From Areca catechu (lineage: Eukaryota > Streptophyta > Magnoliopsida > Arecales > Arecaceae): DNA of 64,000 bases. Within the stretch, counting starts at the first letter, position 1, and the number at the start of each line of letters is the position of its first letter. The notes below the pieces were generated by a model, which was not told where the DNA came from, searched no databases, and saw only the letters and a program-made list of their open reading frames with translations. Shown one piece after another: positions 1-10,261 of the stretch. Made by a program: the position numbers and the translations under genes. The stretch spans positions 144,211,980 through 144,275,979 of the forward strand of contig CM038050.1 of assembly GCA_021397845.1 (NCBI GenBank), in the 5' to 3' direction.

Positions 1-320
1 ATCACCGATGAAGCCCACCGGGAGTCTCTCCTCTATTCCACCCTACATCGGATGAGAGGAAGAAACGCACGAAAGTAAAAGCTACACTCTCCTCAAAGCA
101 CATGCTCCTCAAAGCTGCACAACTTTTAGAGTTGCATGGATTGCAAAGTTGCACAAATCTCAAAGTAGAGCTGATAAAAAAAGAAATATGGGATTTATTT
201 GAAAAAAAATTAGGTGAACCTAGCCTAAGAGCCCTTCTTGATTTGATTAGATTCGGTTCCATCAAAGCCCCTGCTGACCCAAACTCGACGGAGTCAAGTT
301 CTCCCACTTTAGGGAAATTG
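1..320 (+). other. 3' end of the internal region of a truncated plus-strand gypsy-like element
   Basis: No protein family is recognisable. The last 50 bases (about 272-320) resemble the end of the chromodomain reading frame in G2 (about 32570-32610): both read an aspartate/serine/threonine-rich tail of the form NSTESSS and then run through a purine-rich stretch (TAGGGAAATTG) into an LTR-like TGGGGAC start. I infer that this is the 3' end of an element whose body lies left of the window. The A-rich stretch 170-215 has no clear role. Confidence 0.35.
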
Positions 321-979
321 TGGGGACCCGAGAGTCTATTTTATCTTATTCGAGTCTTGTAGTCCATTTGATTCTATTTGAGTCTATGAGTCTTGTAATA
401 AAGATCGAGTCATATCCAGTTGAGTCCACTTGGTCAAGTCCAGTTATTTTCAGTCTAGTCAAGTCCAATCGAGTCCATGTGGTTTTCATTCAAGTCACAC
501 ATAAGAGGAGAGTCAACAGACCTAGAGAATCACCAGGCCCCTCCAACCAGAGCGCCACTTCATACACTTAGGCCCCTACTCAAGCCCACAAGGTTGATGC
601 CTTTCCTAGTCCAAGTTCAGTTGGCACCCTCCCTAGACCAGTGCCTAGTCCAAGGCCTAAGAGAGTTTTCTTGGCCCTCAAGTTTTGTAGTCTCAGCCTG
701 TCAGGGAGTCCAGGGACCTGGGTGAATCTATAAATACTCCAGCTGCTCTTGTATTTTTTTATCCCATAATGAATTAATAAAATTTTCTTGAGTCTCTTCA
801 ACTTTGCTATGTGATTAGGGTATCTGTGTGATCCCTAAGGGTATCTGTGTGATCTCTCCACCTACCTCCTAGTCCTTAACGAAACCCTAGCTGCCATCAT
901 CTTTTCATAAGCCCCAAACCTACCTAATCCCTAGTGACTTCTATGCTCACCAGCGATCCTCGCATCCTATCCTCCATCA
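321..979 (+). repeat. Putative LTR (659 bp) of an element running off the left edge
   Basis: It starts with TGGGGACCCG directly after a polypurine-like tract and ends with CCTCCATCA, giving TG...CA termini. A TATA box (TATAAATA) lies at 729-736, followed by a pyrimidine-rich stretch, which fits a U3-R-U5 layout. At 980 the sequence switches abruptly to RNase H coding sequence of a different gypsy element, as expected for an insertion. The partner LTR is not in the window, so a solo LTR cannot be excluded. Confidence 0.45.
729..736 (+). promoter_or_regulatory. TATA box of the 321-979 LTR
   Basis: TATAAATA within an otherwise mixed sequence, with a T-rich tract beginning about 20 bp downstream. 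This position and context are typical of an LTR U3 promoter. Function is inferred from sequence only. Confidence 0.4.
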
Positions 980-2550
980 CCTTCTTTAGTGAGAAATTAA
1001 ATAAGGCTATACTTAGGTACTCAACCTATGATAATAAATTTTATATGGTAGTACAAGCCCTGAGATATTGGAGACATTACCTACTACCATTTGGGTTTGT
1101 TCTATACTCTGATCATGAAGCACTCCGATTCCTTAATTCCTAGAAGAAACTAAATTCTATGCATACTAAGTTGGTAGAGTACATTCAAGCCTATACCTTT
1201 GTGCTAAAACATCATGATGTTACCGAAAACAAGGTAACTAATGCCCTTAGTCATCATTCTATGCTCTTGAATTCTATTAGCACTGAAGTCGTAGGATTTG
1301 ATAGACTGAAAGAGGAATATTAGACCTGTCTTGACTTCAATGAGACCTACCAATCTATGAAACATGGACCATCTAGTTTGCATAGTGACTCTACCTTTCA
1401 GGATGACTACCTTTTTAAGGACAACAAGTTGTGTATTCCTAGGACTTCCCTTAGAGAATTTCTAGTTTGGGAAACCCATGCAGGAGGTATAGCTGGTCAT
1501 TTCGGTAGAAACAAGACCATTCTAGCAGTTGAGGACTAGTTCTATTAGCCAAGTCTAAAAAGAGATGTTGCTACATTGTGGCTAGGTGTCGTACTATGCT
1601 GTTGCCAAATAGCAAAAGCAAAACACTAGCTTATATATCCTTTACATGTACTTGACTATCCTTGGAAAGACCTCATTATGGATTTATGTTAGGATTTCTT
1701 ACGACGTTAAGAAAACATGATTCAATCTATGTAGGGTCGATAGGTTTTCCAAGATGGCTCATTTCATATCCTGCTCTCAAACCTTTGATGCCTCTAAGGT
1801 GGCTAGACTTTTCTTAACAATGTGGTTAGGTTACATGGCATTCCTAAAACCATTGTGTTTGATAGGGTTCCCTAGTTACTTTTGGAAGACCCTTTGGCAC
1901 AAGTTAGGAACCATGCTCAAATTTTTACCTCCTACCACCCTCAAATCGATGGCTAGATCGAAGTACTGAATTGAACCCTTGGAACTTGTTAAGATGTCTG
2001 GTAGGTGAGAACATTAGAAATTGGGATCTATTAACCTAGAGCTGAGTTTGCCTACAATAGTTCAGTCAATAGGTACACAAGCAAGAGCCCATTTGAGATT
2101 GTCCATAGTTATAAGCCTAAGAAATCCATTGACTTAATCTCCTTGCCCATACATGCACGAGTCTCTGAGTCAGCTGAATCATTTGCATAGTATGTTAAGG
2201 ATTGCAAAAAAAAATTAGTCATAAGATTAATATGATTAATGATTTTTATAGAAACTTGGCTAATACCCGAAAAAAAGTCAAAGAGTTTGATAGGGAGATT
2301 ATGTAATGATTAGGCTTAGGCCTGAGTGGCTTCCTCCAGGGACCATGAAAAAGTTACATTCCCGTGGAGCTGGACCCTTTAAAGTGATAAAGAAAGTGGA
2401 CCTAATGCCTATGTGCTCGAGTTATCACCCGAATTTGGCATTAACTTAACCTTCAATATCTCATATCTAGTTGAGTATAGGGAGCCAGCAATACACCCAG
2501 TGAGCCTTTTGGACCTAAACCTATTCTGAGAGCGAACCCACCTAGAGTGT
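980..2550 (+). pseudogene. pol: Ty3/gypsy pol remnant: RNase H, integrase, chromodomain linker
   Basis: Decayed 3' half of a chromovirus pol. At 980-1143 it reads an RNase H segment with FFSEKLNKA and ALRYWRHYLLPF, ending in SDHEALRFLNS. At 1357-1539 there is an integrase zinc-finger segment (HAGGIAGHFGRNKTIL). At 1754-1969 a piece of the integrase core is visible (MAHFISCSQTFDASKVARLF), and about 2040-2200 holds its C-terminal part. At 2280-2550 the linker before the chromodomain is seen (RLRPEWLPPGTMKKLHSRGAG). Many stops and frameshifts separate the pieces. Each matches the same part of G2 (30780-32350). The 5' side is cut by the 321-979 LTR and the 3' side by G1 at 2551, in mid-frame. This is the oldest layer of the nest. 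Confidence 0.85.
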
Positions 2551-2760
2551 TGATGGGGAACTAATTATGCATGCCAATTATTTTTTTGTTATTAGGCATT
2601 AAGTTAAAAGTTTGTTACCATGAATTTCAAGCCAAGAAATTAACTCTAGAGAAATTCAGAAGCACAGGCAGCAGAACTAAACTCTAAAAGTGAAGAAACA
2701 AAACCGCCAAGGCTAAGAAGCCCTAGTAGGACTAGCTCTCTGCAATACTGCTACTAAAGG
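2551..2760 (-). repeat. G1 left (3') LTR, first fragment
   Basis: Matches the first 210 bp of the right LTR at 39568-39780, including the shared stretch AGCCC..GTAGGACTAGCTCT and the phrase AATACTGCTAC just before the break. The LTR resumes at 33863 after G2 with GAGTCTGGGGGTGTACCTGG, again matching the right LTR near 39780. Confidence 0.85.
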
Positions 2761-2973
2761 TGGTGTGGACACCAGAGACACGAATAAGACAGAGACTCTC
2801 AACCCTCTGTGGATCACTTAATGACATTCGAGTCCATAGTAATAAATCTTAGTTCAGCTAAGTTATCTTTATTGAGTCCTGTGTTAGTCAGCTCATGTTG
2901 AGCTAGTCCAATCCATGTTAGTCAGCTCTGTCAAGCTAATTTTATTTTTTGAGTCATGTCCAAGCACACTGAA
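2761..2973 (+). repeat. G2 5' LTR, first fragment
   Basis: Starts TGGTGTGGACACCAGAG and matches the start of the 3' LTR at 32611. It is cut after CACACTGAA by C1. The rest of the LTR resumes at 25859 with GACTCAAGACCACATC, matching the 3' LTR at about 32829. Confidence 0.88.
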
Positions 2974-3229
2974 TGTTGACTCCACTAACTGATTTTGATG
3001 ATAAGCAAAACAGTTAGTAGAAATGAGGACTAATGATTTGCTTTAAGTATATTTTTTATTGAAAGGATGCTCACAAAATTGAAGAAGCCTAATTATGTTG
3101 AAGAACAAGTTTGAATGGAATGATGCACAATGCAAGACTTGGACACTTAAAAGAGGATTGAATGGATAGCTAAGGCAAGTGGAATCTTGTTGCAAATCAA
3201 AATCAGCATCTTCTGTGATTTTTTCAGTG

Positions 3230-3605
3230 ATGTGTCGACTCAAGGTGTCAACACATGACATGATATGTCGATACATGAAGATGAAGTGTCGACTTAGGCG
3301 GTACGCTGCAAAGTTTCAAATGGCACAGATGATGTGTCAACACATTGACCTTATGTGTCAACTCAAAGTGTCAACACATCGTTTGAGACTTTCAAGCCAT
3401 AGAACTTGCAGAAGTTGAAGCAACAGTTGATGTGTCGACACATGGATGCAAGGTATCGACTCAAGGTGTCGACTCAACTGAGAATGTGTTGACTCAACTG
3501 AGATTTCCAGAGATTCTGAATGGAGCTTTTGAATTGTGTCCACTCAAGAAGAACATGTGTCGACCTTATGTGTCGACTCAACTGAGAAAGTGTCGACACT
3601 TGGAG
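3230..3605 (+). repeat. Dispersed TGTCGAC-type motif field in the C1 5' LTR
   Basis: At least a dozen variants of TGTCGACTCA and TGTCRACACAT, several palindromic around GTCGAC, occur in about 370 bp. Spacing is irregular, so this is not a simple tandem array. Similar motifs recur at 15065-15130, between C1 pol and the downstream ORF. The role is unknown; enhancer-like repeats are one possibility. Confidence 0.6.
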
Positions 3606-3720
3606 TTCTGGCAACAGTAATGGCTAATTTTTTCAAACGCAGAACTTGTCCCAAATGCCCCCAACAGCTAGTTTTTCGAGTGTAACGGCTATATTTCAGT
3701 TTTGAGGGCTTGAAAAGGTA

Positions 3721-3728
3721 TAAATAGG
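3721..3728 (+). promoter_or_regulatory. TATA box of C1
   Basis: TATAAATA, preceded by AAAAGG and followed by GGCTCT, about 750 bp into the 5' LTR. The corresponding part of the 3' LTR is deleted, so only this LTR retains the core promoter. Confidence 0.55.
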
Positions 3729-4025
3729 CTCTAAATCAAATCAAGACAATAACTATTCATTATTATTGAATATCCTAAAAGAGTTTAGAAAGAAAAGAAT
3801 AGAGAAGAGCCTTAACTCCTATTCATTCAAGGTTTAACCACTTTCAAGCTAATGGAAGCCTCCAAGTATTCAAAACCATCAAGAGCATTGAAGATCTTTC
3901 TTACGTGGGCATTCAAAAGGCTTCAACAAGAGCAAAGCAATACTATATCGAGCTTCATCGAATTTTTTACTTTATTATTGAAAGCTTACATTGGTTCTTT
4001 ATTTAAAACTTATATCTTGTAAGGA

Positions 4026-4320
4026 TTCTTGGTTAGCCTATTATAAAACCAAGGGAGGTTATTGGTAAGCCTTGGAAAACCAATTTGGTGGTGGTTAGCC
4101 CGCAAAACCACTAAGATTTTTGGTTAGCCCGGAAAATCAAGTGAGGTGTTGGTTAGCCTTGTGAAAACCAATTAGGTTCTTGGTTAGCCCGAAAAAACCA
4201 AGTGAGGTGTTGGTTAGCCTTATGAAAATCATTGGTTTCTTGGTTAGCCCGTAAAACCAAGTGAGGTTTGACTTATGAACCTTGTGAAAACAAGTCAAGG
4301 TTTTGATTAGTGAGCCCAAA
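4026..4320 (+). repeat. About 30-bp minisatellite (TTGGTTAGCC repeats)
   Basis: Roughly nine degenerate copies of a unit of the form TTGGTTAGCC-NNGNAAAACCAA-NNGAGGT. Two alternating subtypes, with CCTTGTGAAAACC or CCCG.AAAACC, give an apparent 60-bp higher-order period. Units contain the inverted pair TTGG/CCAA. The same array is found in the 3' LTR (25252-25530). Confidence 0.75.
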
Positions 4321-4649
4321 AAACTAATTGACTGTAATCAGTTTGATTATAATGAATTTCCAAGGGGAGCTTGGGAAGTGGATGTAGGTGCATTGGTTGG
4401 CACCGAACTACTATAGCTTTTGGTGTGTGATTGCTTGTTCTCTCTCTCTACTCGCTCTTTATATTTATTGCTTTAATTTCCACTACACATATACATATAG
4501 AGCATTGCATTTAAATTATAGCACCTTGCAATATATATTCATTGAATTGGATTGTTTTGCTTTCATTAAGTTTGTAACTTGTGATTAGCTTAAATCATTT
4601 TTAGAGATCCAATTCACCCCCCCCTCTTGGGTACTTTCTGGGCAACAAG

Positions 4650-4661
4650 TGGTATCAAAGC
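4650..4661 (+). other. C1 primer-binding site
   Basis: TGGTATCAAAGC lies two bases after the 5' LTR end. This matches the 3' end complement of plant initiator methionine tRNA, usual for copia elements, with A in place of the more common G at position 9. Confidence 0.8.
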
Positions 4662-4704
4662 CATGTTCTCAGTGTATAGGCTTTATCGCCTTGAGTAAAG
4701 ATTT

Positions 4705-6415
4705 ATGGCAGCCCCAATAGGTACTAGTGTAGTTGAGGGACAAGCCTCAATAGACCTCCATTTTCAATGGTGCAAATTACACTTATTGGAAATCTAGGAT
4801 GAGAATTTATATGCATTCTATAGATTACAATTTGTGGAGAGTAGTTGATAAGGGTCATATTCCTTCGGTGGTGGTTAATGGTATTTCCATCCTAAAACTT
4901 GAAGAGGATGGGATGAAAATGACATTAAACAATCCGAGATCAATGCTAAGGCAATGAATCTCCTTTATTGTGCATTAGATCCTAGTGAATTAGTAGGATA
5001 CCTACATGCATGTCCATCAAAGAAATATGGGACATATTTGAAGTACCCATGAGGGAACCGATCAAGTGAAGAACACTAAGGTCCATATATTAGTACACAT
5101 ATGAGATGTTTCGAATGGAACTAAATGAATCTATCATTGATATGTATACACGTTTTACAAATATTGTAAATGTTATGAGAAGTCTTGGTAAAGTCTAATG
5201 CTGATCTTGTGAATAAAATATTAGGTCACTACCAACATCATGGGATTCAAAGGTGATCGCAATTCAAGAAGCAAATGATGTGGACAAGCTACCTCTTGAG
5301 CAGTTAGTGGATCGCTCATGACCTATTGAGCTCAACTTGAAACAGAAATCAATGGACATGGACTAAAAGAAAAAGGGGATCACTTTTAAATCAAATATTC
5401 AAGAAGAATCCTCGATTGATGAGTTCGAAAATGAAGAAGAAGAAGAAGGTGAAGAAGCCCTCCTTGCAAGAAAGTTTAGAAGATTATAAAAGAGGAGGAA
5501 GTTTTCTTACAAGAAGAAATATCAATCCAAAGATAAGGTAAAGAAAAGAGAAAGAGAAAGAAAAGGAAAAGGAGAAGGAAATACTACATGTTTCGAGTGC
5601 AAGAAGCCCGGGCACTACAAATTTGATTGTCCTCTCTTCAAAAGATCAAGAAAAAAACTAAGGAAGAAAGCAATGATGGCCACTTGGAGTGACAGTGAAG
5701 ACTCCAGTTCAGAAGAAGAGCAGACTGAAGTTGCAAATCTCTGCTTCATGGCGCATCAGAAAAATGAAGAGGTATGTTCTGACACTGAAGTTGATTTCAC
5801 TTTCGATGAACTTAGAAATGCTTTTGAAGAGCTTATGCATGATTATAAAATAGTATCAGAAAATAAGAAATTGAAAAAGCATGCAAATAGTTTCTCCTTA
5901 GAAAACAATTCTTTACATAATAATGTTAGTTCTTTGAAAACTAAAATAGATGTTTTGGAAAAGAAAAATAATGCTTGGCTATGAAAATGATGTTTTAAAA
6001 AGACCTAAAAATGTTGTTTCTAACAATGATCTTATAAAGAAAAACAAGGATTTGGAACTTGAAAATGATAATACAAAAATGAACTTAAAAAATTAAACCT
6101 TTGTTAACAAATTTACTTATAGCTCAGAAAAGCTAAATTTACTTTTAAACAATCAAAGAGCAGTTTTCAACAAGGCAGGTTTAGGATATCAATCTCAAAA
6201 GCAACAAAAGTACTTCAAAAACTTTTTTGTACCTGCATCATCCAGCATTACTTGTTTTACTTGCAAGAAATTAGATCATAATCATATCAATGTAATTTTA
6301 GAAAAATCATGTCTTTTGGTAAAGTGTGGGTTCCAAAAGGAGCCATTTTGAATGCTAACACTAAAGGACCCAAGTTATCTTGGGTACCTAAAAACAAAGT
6401 TTGATCTTATTGCAG
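4705..6415 (+). pseudogene. gag: C1 gag remnant with zinc knuckle and coiled segment
   Basis: Begins ATG GCA GCC and breaks frame after about 20 codons; in another frame it continues with a typical copia gag start (GANYTYWKSRMRIYM). A CCHC zinc knuckle CFECKKPGHYKFDC is at 5589-5630, flanked by lysine/arginine-rich sequence that would bind RNA. At 5673-5984 an open stretch reads MMATWSDSEDSSSEEEQ, then an acidic and coiled segment (FDELRNAFEELMHDYK), as in SIRE-type gag. A second, degenerate cysteine cluster (CFTCKKLDHN) is near 6250 and a VPKNK-like tail near 6390. At least five frame breaks are present. The role would be capsid/nucleocapsid of the virus-like particle. Confidence 0.8.
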
Positions 6416-6517
6416 GTGTGTCTTGCAACCAAGGAAAACAAACGAGTTTGATATCTTGATAGTGGTTGCTCAAGGCATATGACTGGAGATGTGAAGTAAT
6501 TCACTTCTCTTGAATCT
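6416..6517 (+). pseudogene. C1 aspartic protease active-site fragment
   Basis: Reads YLDSGCSRHMTGD with the catalytic DSG triplet at 6458-6466, the signature of copia-type retroviral proteases. A stop precedes the motif and another follows the aspartate-valine-lysine. The rest of the protease continues into the open frame beginning at 6518 (VTFDGNGKGKIVGIGKV). Confidence 0.75.
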
Positions 6518-7346
6518 TTGAATGGAGGGAGTGTGACCTTCGATGGTAATGGTAAAGGAAAAATCGTAGGTATTGGTAAGGTTCACATTACTCATTCTAA
6601 TAGTATTAGTAATGTACTTTTAGTAGATGGTTTAAAGCATAATCATTTAAGCATTAGTCAGTTTTGTGACAAAGGTTTTCAAGAAGTTTTCAAATCATCA
6701 TATTGCATAATTACTAGTCCAGATGTAAATGGAGTACAATTGATTGGAAAAAGGTATGGAAATATTTATTTGGTAGACCTAGATGATCTATCTTTACCTA
6801 ATAGAGAATGCCTTGTTGGAATGAATTTTACTAAGGAAGAGACTAGTTGGTTATGGCATAGAAGGCTAGGGCATGATAGTATGTACCTTATTTCAAAACT
6901 TAGTAAAAAGAATTTAGTTAGAGATTTACTTGAACTTTGATTTAAGAAAGATAGAATTTGCCAAGCATGTCAATTTGGAAAACAAATCAAAACTTCTTTT
7001 AAACCAAAAGGATTTATAACTACTAGTAGACCACTTGAACTACTTCATATGGATCTCTTTGGACCAACTAGAACATCAAGTCTAGGAGGCAAGAGATATG
7101 GATTAGTTGTTGTGGATATTTTTTCGAGATTTACTTGGGTTTTCTTTTTAGCACAAAAAGATGAATCATTTTTTATATTTATAAAGTTTTATAGAAAAGT
7201 TTCAAATGAGAAAGGTATTTCAGTCATTTGTATTCGTAGTGATCATGGAATCGAATTTGAAAATCAAGATTTTGAAAACTTTTGTAATGAAAAAGGTATG
7301 GAACACAATTTTTCTGCACCTAGGATACCTCAACATAATGGGGTGG
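6518..7346 (+). pseudogene. pol: C1 protease end, GAG-pre-integrase and first part of integrase
   Basis: At 6518-6940 the frame holds the protease end and the pre-integrase domain (LWHRRLGHDSM, with zinc-binding histidines). After one stop it resumes near 6945 with the paired cysteines CQACQFGKQ that complete the HHCC finger. At 7049-7346 the catalytic core follows: the first aspartate in LLHMDLFGP, the second in IRSDHGIEFEN, and the motif IPQHNGVV just before the third acidic residue. Exactly there the frame is cut by insertion of G3. The enzyme would join copia cDNA to host DNA. The rest of integrase continues after 13493. Confidence 0.88.
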
Positions 7347-8872
7347 TGATGGGGGACTAACTAAATGCAAGATGAAATGAATGTAGGTGATTTGTTATTT
7401 TTGTTTTTTAGATTTTAATGACTTTTTTGAGGATTCCCGAAAAATAAGACAAAAGCAGATCTAGAGATTCAATAAAGATAAGACTACAAGCACGTAGATT
7501 AGTCCCTAATCAAGGATAAAAAGAGGACCCCATGATTGAGAAACTCCGTAGGACTTAGATCTTAGAACAATATCAACTTAAGAGTTTAGGGAGGCAAACC
7601 AAAGATCTGAAGCACCTGATGCCAAGATCACTCACTCTGGTGGATGCAGCTTGGATGATCAAGCCTTCCACATCGCGGATGCGCTAGCTTGTTGTCCGAA
7701 GGTCTCGATGGCAAGGGAAACCGACTTCATGCTCGTGTCACCTGGAGGACCTGTGAGAATTCAAGGAGAGTTAAGATTTGATCAAAGAGAAAGCAAATAA
7801 AAGAAGGGGAGAAAGTTGAAGTGGTGATGGTGGAGTTCTTCTTGCAAGGCACCCGGTTGGTTGATCCCTATGGACCCTGACTCGAAGTCGGAGGATGGAG
7901 TTGCGGAAGAGATGGTAACTTAAGGCCTCACACCTCTCGATGCCCGAAGGCGAAGCGAGGTGCTCCCTCACGGAGATCGACATTCCTAGTGAATGAAGGC
8001 AACTAAAGAGAAGACTGGATCTCAAAAAACTTATGATTTTTCATTCAATAGTAATTACCCTACAAAGGAGGGTAAGGTCATTTTTTTAGGAGGGGTAAGG
8101 TCATTTTTTCTCATTTGAAATTCAAATGAAATTACAAGTCCTCTTTGGGGAGGCACCAAAAAATTTCAAAAAAATCAGAGCTCTCCTTTGGCAAACCTTC
8201 ACTTTCTCTCCTTTGGCTGACCTTCACTTGGATTTGATTGCATGTCTTGATAATGGGGTTGGAAGAAGGAATTTGTCTCCCTTGGACTTGGAATGTTGAT
8301 CTTCAATTTTGGGAAGAAGGCATGATGCAAGGCTTGTGTCTCCCTCTTTCCTTGGTTGCTCACCCTTCTTTGGAGAGAAGCTTGAAATGATGCTTGGATC
8401 AAGGCCTTTGTCTACAACCTTTTCTTGGTTGCCCAAGACTCCTTTAGTAAGTGGCTTGATGGTGGGAGGGAAAGGAGGAAAGAATATTTGATGTGCCTCC
8501 ATTTAGCAAGATGAGGTGGTGCCACATGGGATGGTGAAGTGGCACCACATGGGATGGTGAAGTGGCGCCCTAGGGTTGAAAGTTGACCTTCAAGGCTTGG
8601 CCCAATAGTAGTTGAACTAAACTCAAAGACCACTTTGGCTTGGACCCAGACTCGGACTAGACTCAGTACAGGAAGTAGACTCAATACGGGACACAACTTG
8701 ACCAAATTGGTCAATGTACAGGACTAAACAAAAATAATAAAGACTAAATTCATGACCAAAAAAATACAATGCTTAGGCTTGAAGCCTTATTACAGGACTT
8801 GAAAAATTGGAACCCTAATTGGACATCCACAGATGGTTGAGGAGCCTCTGTCAGATTCTAGTGCCCACACCA
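7347..8872 (-). repeat. G3 left (3') LTR, 1526 bp
   Basis: Homologous along its length to 12036-13488. It is about 70 bp longer because of several short tandem duplications: a 23-bp unit at 8522-8567, GGGGTAAGGTCATTTTTT near 8067-8112 and a CTCCTTTGGC..CCTTCACTT repeat at 8179-8227. The TATA-like box of the right LTR is lost here, replaced by the duplicated T-rich segment. Open frames in this LTR are not coding. Confidence 0.9.
8522..8567. repeat. 23-bp tandem duplication in the G3 left LTR
   Basis: Two adjacent copies of CCACATGGGATGGTGAAGTG followed by GC(A/G). The right LTR has a single copy (13180-13205), so the duplication arose after insertion. Confidence 0.85.
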
Positions 8873-8877
8873 GTTCT

Positions 8878-9420
8878 CCTGGGGTGGGAGGAACTCAACC
8901 CTGTCGAGTAAGAGTTGAGAAGGCTTAGGTACTCTTCTAGAAGGTCAGGGTCGAGGCACTGCAAGTCCTTCCGGGTAATCCATGAGTCATCGAACTCAGG
9001 TCGGCCTTGTCATCGGACTAAGAAACATTGATAACCTTTGCCCCGGGTAGTGATAGCTTGGTCATCCAAGACACGCTCGATCTGCTCTCCTCTCTTAGAT
9101 AAAATTGGAGGTGGACACTCAGGTTCGGGTTCACTCTCAAAAGAAAGGTCAGGCCCAAATGGCTCGCTAGGTATGTTTGCTGGTTCCCTGTACTCGACTA
9201 AGTCTGAGATATTGAAAGTCGAGCTAATGCCATAGTCTGGGGGTAGCTCAAGAACGTAGGCATTAGGGCCAACTCTCTTTATCACATTAAAGGGGCTAGC
9301 TCCACGAGCATGAAGTTTCTTAACTGTCCCAGGTGGAAACCGTTCAGGCCTAAGCCTAACCATTATAGAATCCCTAATTTCAAACTCTTTGGCTCATTTT
9401 CGGGAATCAGTCAAATTATT
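8878..9420 (-). pseudogene. G3 integrase tail with chromodomain
   Basis: Reads MVRLRPERFPPGTVKKLHA, the conserved start of the integrase C-terminal region, then FNISDLVEYREPANIPSE, a linker, and the chromodomain IERVLDDQAITTRGKGYQCF. The conserved tryptophan codon after LVR is a TGA stop (9010-9012); the same frame then continues QGRPEFDDSWITRKDLQ to about 8890. Chromodomains of this group are thought to steer integration into heterochromatin. Without the rest of integrase it cannot act alone. Confidence 0.82.
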
Positions 9421-9476
9421 TTAAAATTTATATTTAATACAGAATTCTATCATGATGCAAAATGCAGACTTAACTG

Positions 9477-9570
9477 TGTATTCCTCTTGAGAGGATTTTA
9501 TTGGACTCTCTAGGGCCTAAACCTAACAGATCACTGATTCTCTAGGTTTGACCCTGGTCTGGTATGTACA
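9477..9570 (-). other. Conserved noncoding block between cassette and chromodomain (G3 copy)
   Basis: On the minus strand it reads GGTCAAACCTAGAGA, then TTAGGTTTAGGCCCTAGAGAG, then a purine-rich stretch with AATAAAATCCTCTCAAGAGG. Equivalent blocks lie at the same relative place in G1, G4, G5 and all G6 units but not in G2. It includes an AATAAA polyadenylation-like hexamer and a small inverted repeat (CCTCT..AGAGG). Confidence 0.65.
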
Positions 9571-9599
9571 GGAAAAATTAACAAGGATCGAGGATCCCT

Positions 9600-9840
9600 A
9601 GCAAATGCCATAAGGTATAGCAGAAGTAGATAGCAAATGGGATGGGCTCTAGGGATTCATGTAACCTAAAATCTCAGCAAAATGTAATCCCATAGCTCTA
9701 GAAACGTGAGAAGGCTCAGGGAAGGGTAGGAAACAAGAATCAGAGTCTAGGGGTGGCTTATAGGAAACATGAAACAGACCTTGGTTATTCAGGATGACCT
9801 TAAAATTTGGACATTGTTTTATAGGTGCAAGTTCCAAGAC
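9600..9840 (-). pseudogene. G3 copy of the YFLPFPEP cassette
   Basis: A short open stretch reads SYKPPLDSDSCFLPFPEPSH and then VSRAMGLHFAEI. The same motif is found in G1, G4, G5 and G6. No family is recognised. Its place, after the gag/protease stub and before the integrase tail, is constant in these elements. Upstream (9850-10260) is a decayed stretch corresponding to the acidic linker. Confidence 0.6.
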
Positions 9841-10261
9841 TATATGGGTATTCCTAGATGGTGGAAGGTCATTAGGAATGTCTTTGAAATGTTATCTTGA
9901 AAGTCCTCAAAACTAATGTCTACCTCCTTAGGGTGGTTCCATAGGGACTTGTTCTTGGACCTTCTCTAAGGGCAATACTTATGAACCTTCACCTTCCTCT
10001 ACAATGTTCGATCCTAGCTCAATTACTCCTTCACAGGCTCTAGTGGGTTCAGGATCTTTTTCTTTTGGTTCCTCGATGATTTCTACCTGGGGCCCATCAT
10101 CACCATATTTCTACTAAACTTGATTCACAGATGTTTCTTTGGATTGTTTAATGGGCTCAGAGTTTCTTTCTCTAGAATTTCAATGGATTCAAAATTTGTC
10201 AGAGGTTCTTCTCTCTAGGTTGGTCATGAGTCTCTTTTATGGCAGGGGTTCCTTCAGTCAT

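Larger units (their letters stand above)
2974..4647 (+). repeat. C1 5' LTR (1674 bp)
   Basis: TG...CA ends, with a TATA box at 3721-3728. It contains two internal repeat fields: many TGTCGAC-type motifs at about 3230-3600 and a roughly 30-bp minisatellite at 4026-4320. The final section (4060-4647) matches the 3' LTR (25253-25853), including the poly-C run and CTTTCTGGGCAACA. Confidence 0.88.

Noticed and set aside
4650..4661. tRNA gene fragments at the TGGTATCAGAGC-type sites
   Set aside because: Only 11-12 bases match the tRNA 3' end, always next to an LTR; these are primer sites, not tRNA genes.
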